DNA of 64,000 nt from the NCBI GenBank assembly GCA_017460665.1, contig JAFUAO010000017.1:1-64000 (forward strand), given 5' to 3'. This DNA comes from Ruminococcus sp. (GTDB lineage Bacteria; Bacillota; Clostridia; Oscillospirales; Ruminococcaceae). Both the position numbers and the translations under genes were made by a program. Positions 60,537 through 64,000 of the stretch are shown here, piece after piece. Within the stretch, counting starts at the first letter, position 1. Each line of letters starts with the position of its first letter. The notes below the pieces were generated by a model that saw nothing but the letters and a program-made list of their open reading frames with translations, ran no database searches and was not told the origin of the DNA.

Positions 60537-60558
60537 CTGCTGCGAGATAGTCCTTCAT
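60517..60558 (-). CDS. 13-residue leader peptide ending in Cys, upstream of sbp
   Basis: ATG to TGA encodes MKDYLAAGGMIRC. GAGGAGGAG lies five to seven bases before the ATG, one of the best ribosome binding sites in the region. It lies between the sbp promoter and sbp. The Cys codon (TGT) is the last sense codon and sits between the arms of a hairpin. By analogy with amino-acid attenuation leaders, slow translation of Cys would alter the hairpin and let sulfate transporter genes be expressed. Translation is inferred. Confidence 0.6.
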   Translation of the reverse strand: MKDYLAAGGMIRC

Positions 60559-60588
60559 AGGATCTCCTCCTCAAGTATTTTTGCAATG

Positions 60589-60614
60589 CATAGTATTCAT
60601 AGCGATTTACTATG
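60589..60614. promoter_or_regulatory. Inverted repeat CATAGTA-N12-TACTATG at the sbp promoter
   Basis: Perfect 7-base inverted repeat (60589-60595 and 60608-60614) in the transcribed leader just downstream of the -10. It contains TTTACTATG as in the metY-rrf2 region. Candidate operator of the same regulator. Confidence 0.6.
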
Positions 60615-60630
60615 TTTGCGGTGTAGCTAT

Positions 60631-60659
60631 ATCATACACCCATTTTTCCCGATCGTCAA
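60631..60659 (-). promoter_or_regulatory. Promoter of the sbp-cysTWA operon
   Basis: Minus strand TTGACG-N17-TATGAT; leader about 165 bases. Bases 60660-60815 beyond it hold no gene that I can see. Confidence 0.8.
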
Positions 60660-60815
60660 GAGGCTTTTTTGTTTTTTGGAGATTTACATAAAACTCTTTC
60701 ACAGTGGTGGTGCTGCGTATTGCATAAAAATCACATCTATTTAGTAGGATTAGTAGAAAACGCCTTCGTTTTCCCCTAAATATAAAGGACAAACATTTCA
60801 TACTTGTTTACTCGG

Positions 60816-60846
60816 AAAAAAGACCGTCCCCATAAAGAAGACGGTC
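60816..60846 (-). terminator. Terminator of the pglX-like gene
   Basis: 7-bp stem GACCGTC/GACGGTC with an 11-base loop and six T on the minus strand. Confidence 0.8.
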
Positions 60847-60857
60847 CGTATCACTAT

Positions 60858-63353
60858 TTATATAAGAGGGTGGCCGGTATGATCCCACGAGGTCTCGAAG
60901 CTGTCCCAGTCCTCACGGCAGAGGGCGATGTTCTCCTCCGCCAGCGCCTCCACTCTCTCCCGGCGGCTCTCATCGAATATCACCGGCAGGCCGGAGATGT
61001 GGCTGCCCTCGTAGTTCAGCGTGGGCGCCAGCGTCCTCAGGATCAGCATAGCTACTGAGGAGTTCATGAACGCCAGCAGCCACAGCAGCTCCTCGGAGTA
61101 AAGGCAGGCGCCGGCCACGTCGAAGATCGACCCTGCCGGCCTGTACCGGAAGGCGATCGTCCCGGCGGAGACCTTCGACCAAGTCCCGCACTCCCGGAAG
61201 TAGTATTCGGTGTTTGGGACGGTGGAGCGGATCCGGCCGTCAGGTCCAGAAAAGCCCCGTATTTCGGCACCTTTGTCCTCCCAGTCCACCACCAGATCAA
61301 GGTTCCCGTACCACTTTCGGAAGCGGCCGCCCTTGTTATAAGGCACCCATTTTTTCCCGGCAGAAAAGACCTCCTCCTCGCTTTTGGCATCGAAAATACA
61401 GCGGCAGACCGCCGGCTCGAACCAAAGCCTTGTGAAGCGAGCGTTGTCGGCGGTGGTCATGCCAAGGCGTGTCTCGGCAACTTGTGACAGCGCGGGAGCT
61501 CTCCCAAAGGCCTCGATGATCTGAGGGGGAAGGTCGTACGCAACGGGCTGGCCGGGGATCTTTGCAAAGCCCTCCTTTTCGGCGAAATATCGCTGTTTTC
61601 CGCTGAGGAAGAGCCGGCGCTTCGCCTCCTCCCCATAGGCTCCGGTAAGCCGAACGTAGGTCCCCCGGTAGCCCGGGATCTGGGCCATTCTGTCAACGAA
61701 GGCCGTGGGCTGGACCACCTCGCCGCCCACCTCGTCGAAGGCGTGAGGCCCCAGATGAGCCATGCTCACGGTGGTCCTGCCCAAAAGCAGCCGCCGGAGC
61801 TCCCGATAGCTGGAAAGGAACATCCATGCCTGCTGGGTCACGAGGGCGCAGAAGCCGCCGGGCTTTGTGAGGCGGCCGCATCTCTCGATGAAGCAGGCGA
61901 AGAGGTCGGTCTTGGAGAGAGGATAGTTCTTCTTCACAAATTCGGACAATATTGCGTTCATTCCGCCGTGTCCCATATAGGGCGGATTTGTGACCACCAC
62001 GTCGTAGCTGTCGCTCAGGATCCGGCTGATCCTAAGCATGGATCCCAGCTCTTCCCCTGTGAGCGAGGCAGTTCCGGTGAAGGCCTCCGCAGCCTGCTCA
62101 ATGCCCTCCGGCAGGTCCACCTCCATGAGCGAACCAAGGAGCTCGCCGTGCTGAAATTGCTTCACAAGCTCGGCCAAAGGACCGGTCAGCTCAGAGGTAT
62201 TTTTCCGGGAGACCGATGCGAAGCAGCCTATGTTCAGCCTCACGTTCTCCTCGAAAATTCGGCAGTTGTACTGTCTCGCCTTCATCATCAGCGCAAAGCG
62301 AGCCAGTTGACACACACGCCTGTCAACGTCCAGCCCGAAGAGGCATTTCTCCACGATCGTTCGTGCAGCCTCGTCCTCCGGCCAGCCGTTGTAGACAAAG
62401 ATCTTCATCAGTACCTCGAAGGCTCGGACAAGGATATGGCCGCTTCCCATGCAGGGATCAAGGAGCTTTATTTCCTCCGGAGAGACCGAGGCCGCCTTTT
62501 TTCTCAGCTCAGAAAGGATCCTCTCGGCAGGCTCAGGCTGCTCTGTTTCCTCCAAATAATAGGAAAACTCGGACTTTATTGCGCTGTCAGGGTGGCCCTC
62601 CAGCCAGAGCCTCCCCAAGGAATTTTCCACCATATATCCCACGATCCAGTCCGGAGTGAAAAGCTGGGTCGCCGCCGGGAGAGTCGCCGCCGAGACCTTG
62701 ATATTCCGCTTCATATCGGCAAAAACCTGATCCTTCGGCTCCGTGTTGTAGAACTGGTACAGCCAGCCGATGATCTGCACCTGCCCGTACCAGTCCTCCT
62801 CCGGGATCTCGGTCACCAGCCGCTCCGCAACGCTTCCGGGGTGCAGCAGGCCCTCCGGGAACAGCAGCTCCGCCCAGCCCTCGACCGGATCGAAGGCCTC
62901 CGGCAGCATGGCATGAAGCCGGCCGGAAAGGCGGAGGATCAGGTGCCTGAAAAGTCCCTCATCGTCCTGTTTTTCCAGCAATTCCCGGACCTTCTCTCTG
63001 TCGCCGATCTCCTCGGAGAGGCCCTGCGGCTCGGCCAGGAGATCCTGCCGGAACCTCCCTTTGCTATCGGAAAAAACACGGATCCCGGAGGGCAGATAGC
63101 CGTTGACCTCCATGAAGCGAAGGGCGATGAAGCGGACGAACCAGACGTATGCCGCCTCCTCAACAACCGCCTCGCAGCCCCTCGCCCTTATCCGCTCGGC
63201 CAACTGTGCCACGGGCTCCGAGCTGCCGTTATTCCCCGAAATATAGCCGTTTTCGCCCATGCCCAGATCACGGATCCTCTGTCGTGCAGCCGTCATGAGA
63301 GCTCTTCTTGCAAAGACCGCAAAGCTCCTTATCGCCGTTTTGTCCACCTTCAT
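60858..63353 (-). CDS. pglX: PglX-like adenine-specific DNA methyltransferase, short orphan form
   Basis: 831 residues. N-terminal region and LPAATQLFTPDWIVGYMVENSLGRLWLEG match BREX PglX. SAM site LDPCMGSGHILVRAFEVL near 290, catalytic NPPYMGHGGMNAILSEF near 450, then a target-recognition-like region. The protein stops at DSFETSWDHTGHPLI, whereas full-length PglX of BREX systems (about 1200) continues well past this point. No brxA, B, C, L or Z gene is in the window. It follows a histidine kinase by 18 bases. Function as an orphan modification enzyme is inferred. Confidence 0.85.
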   Translation of the reverse strand: MKVDKTAIRSFAVFARRALMTAARQRIRDLGMGENGYISGNNGSSEPVAQLAERIRARGCEAVVEEAAYVWFVRFIALRFMEVNGYLPSGIRVFSDSKGRFRQDLLAEPQGLSEEIGDREKVRELLEKQDDEGLFRHLILRLSGRLHAMLPEAFDPVEGWAELLFPEGLLHPGSVAERLVTEIPEEDWYGQVQIIGWLYQFYNTEPKDQVFADMKRNIKVSAATLPAATQLFTPDWIVGYMVENSLGRLWLEGHPDSAIKSEFSYYLEETEQPEPAERILSELRKKAASVSPEEIKLLDPCMGSGHILVRAFEVLMKIFVYNGWPEDEAARTIVEKCLFGLDVDRRVCQLARFALMMKARQYNCRIFEENVRLNIGCFASVSRKNTSELTGPLAELVKQFQHGELLGSLMEVDLPEGIEQAAEAFTGTASLTGEELGSMLRISRILSDSYDVVVTNPPYMGHGGMNAILSEFVKKNYPLSKTDLFACFIERCGRLTKPGGFCALVTQQAWMFLSSYRELRRLLLGRTTVSMAHLGPHAFDEVGGEVVQPTAFVDRMAQIPGYRGTYVRLTGAYGEEAKRRLFLSGKQRYFAEKEGFAKIPGQPVAYDLPPQIIEAFGRAPALSQVAETRLGMTTADNARFTRLWFEPAVCRCIFDAKSEEEVFSAGKKWVPYNKGGRFRKWYGNLDLVVDWEDKGAEIRGFSGPDGRIRSTVPNTEYYFRECGTWSKVSAGTIAFRYRPAGSIFDVAGACLYSEELLWLLAFMNSSVAMLILRTLAPTLNYEGSHISGLPVIFDESRRERVEALAEENIALCREDWDSFETSWDHTGHPLI

Positions 63354-63371
63354 ACCACCTTTCAGATTTCC

Positions 63372-64000
63372 TTACGAGACCTTCCGGCAGACCGCCGTAA
63401 CGCTCATGCTGCCCTGGTCCGAGGAAACGAAAATGTCCCCTCCCATGGCGTTCATCAGGCGCCGGCAGATGTACAGCCCAAGGCCGCTGCCTGGCTTATT
63501 ACCGGCATTTGAGCCACGCCAGAAGCTCTCGAAGATGTGGGAGATCTCGCTCTCCGGCAGAGGCGCTCCGCTGTTGGTGACGCTCACCATTCGGCAGTCC
63601 TCCTCCTCGCCGAAGCTCAGCCTGATCCACCGCCCGTCGCCGTATTTTATGGCGTTCTCCATGAGGTTTTGCAGCACCTCCTCTAGCCGGTCGATGTCCC
63701 CTAAGATCAGGCAGTCGGAAAACTCCTCCGCCCTCAGCTCTGTCCCAAGGAGCTCCAGTTTTTCCCGATACATAGCCATTATCCGCCCGATCAGCTCGGA
63801 GAGGTAGAACTCGCCCTGACGGACATCGAAGCTCATGAAGTCGCTGCTTAGGCTGCTGACCATGCTCCCAAGGTAGCCCTCGATCTCGTCGGCGCTGCGG
63901 CCGATGCCCTCGGCGGTCTCGGCCTGCTTGGCCGGGTCGGAGTAGATCCCCTTGGCCAGCGCCTTGGAGCTGAGCTTGATCGCCGAGAGGGGCGTTTTTA
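63372..64000 (-). CDS. Sensor histidine kinase, C-terminal part (runs off window)
   Basis: Reading continues in frame to the window edge, so only the C-terminal part (about 208 residues) is seen. KTPLSAIKLSSKAL at the edge is the part just after the phospho-acceptor His of the HisKA domain. The ATPase domain has the N box LMENAIKYGDG and the G boxes GNKPGSGLGLYICRRL. A response regulator is expected outside the window. An ATG at 63863 inside the reading frame is not the true start. Confidence 0.9.
   Translation of the reverse strand, partial: KTPLSAIKLSSKALAKGIYSDPAKQAETAEGIGRSADEIEGYLGSMVSSLSSDFMSFDVRQGEFYLSELIGRIMAMYREKLELLGTELRAEEFSDCLILGDIDRLEEVLQNLMENAIKYGDGRWIRLSFGEEEDCRMVSVTNSGAPLPESEISHIFESFWRGSNAGNKPGSGLGLYICRRLMNAMGGDIFVSSDQGSMSVTAVCRKVS

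Noticed and set aside
60858..63353. A complete BREX phage-defence locus
   Set aside because: Only a short pglX-like gene is present; no BrxA, BrxB, BrxC, BrxL or PglZ gene is found in the window.
1..64000. CRISPR arrays, tRNA or rRNA genes, insertion sequences
   Set aside because: No regularly spaced repeats, no transposase or integrase frame, and no cloverleaf or rRNA-like sequence was recognised in the intergenic regions.

Overview
The window is a gene-dense stretch of about 55-60 % GC from a Gram-positive anaerobe of the Ruminococcaceae/Oscillospirales type. Three lines of evidence point there. Three large secreted proteins end in type I dockerin modules, two of them with a Thr-rich linker or the DASxxLxxY..QTGG signature common in Ruminococcus. 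Lipoproteins have Firmicutes-style lipoboxes. Ribosome binding sites are strong AGGAGG/AAAGGA types, and promoters are TTGnnn-N17-TATAAT, mostly with an extended -10 TGn. No rRNA, tRNA, CRISPR array or insertion sequence was found.

Layout. 0.2-2.0 kb: peroxide/thiol operon gpx-trxA-trxB. 2.2-8.9 kb: a small membrane protein; an amidohydrolase operon with a membrane TrkA-like/RyR-domain protein; an XRE regulator with a membrane protein; S-adenosylhomocysteinase with a TrmH-type RNA methyltransferase. 8.9-13.7 kb: GNAT, a dockerin protein, an NAD-dependent epimerase and an iron alcohol dehydrogenase. 13.8-16.75 kb: thiE-thiD-thiC behind a TPP riboswitch with a terminator. 16.8-25.1 kb: secreted nuclease lipoprotein; a surface operon of O-antigen-ligase-like protein, transpeptidase and a 1.2-kresidue WG-repeat dockerin protein. 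25.2-30.3 kb: XRE regulator, MATE-GH5-GNAT operon, gltX. 30.4-40.7 kb: giant dockerin subtilase, two lipoproteins, a sugar-sensor GGDEF protein, a small monooxygenase-like protein.

40.8-60.6 kb is the most coherent part and the main finding: a contiguous sulfate-to-homocysteine island. One operon runs metY - siroheme sulfite reductase - tusA-like - thioredoxin-like - hcyS - hcyF - hcyD - aprA - aprB - cysD - cysN. Next to it, divergently, sits an Rrf2-family regulator. Then comes a six-gene operon (hemA - MET8-like - hemC - cobA/hemD fusion - hemB - hemL) that encodes all steps from glutamyl-tRNA to siroheme, the sulfite reductase cofactor. Last is the sulfate ABC transporter operon sbp-cysT-cysW-cysA. 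The inferred flow is: sulfate uptake, APS formation by CysDN, reduction to sulfite by a two-subunit AprAB-type APS reductase, reduction to sulfide by the siroheme enzyme, loading onto the carrier HcyS as a thiocarboxylate, and transfer by MetY to an activated homoserine. HcyS carries a five-residue tail after its Gly-Gly-Gly, which the JAMM peptidase HcyD would have to remove.

Two regulatory observations tie the island together. An 8-base motif TTACTATG/CATAGTAA sits in the promoters of all three operons. The transporter operon is preceded by a 13-codon ORF with a good RBS whose last codon is Cys and which overlaps two mutually exclusive hairpins, a candidate cysteine-sensing leader peptide.

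60.8-64.0 kb: an orphan, short PglX-like DNA methyltransferase preceded by a sensor histidine kinase that runs off the window edge.
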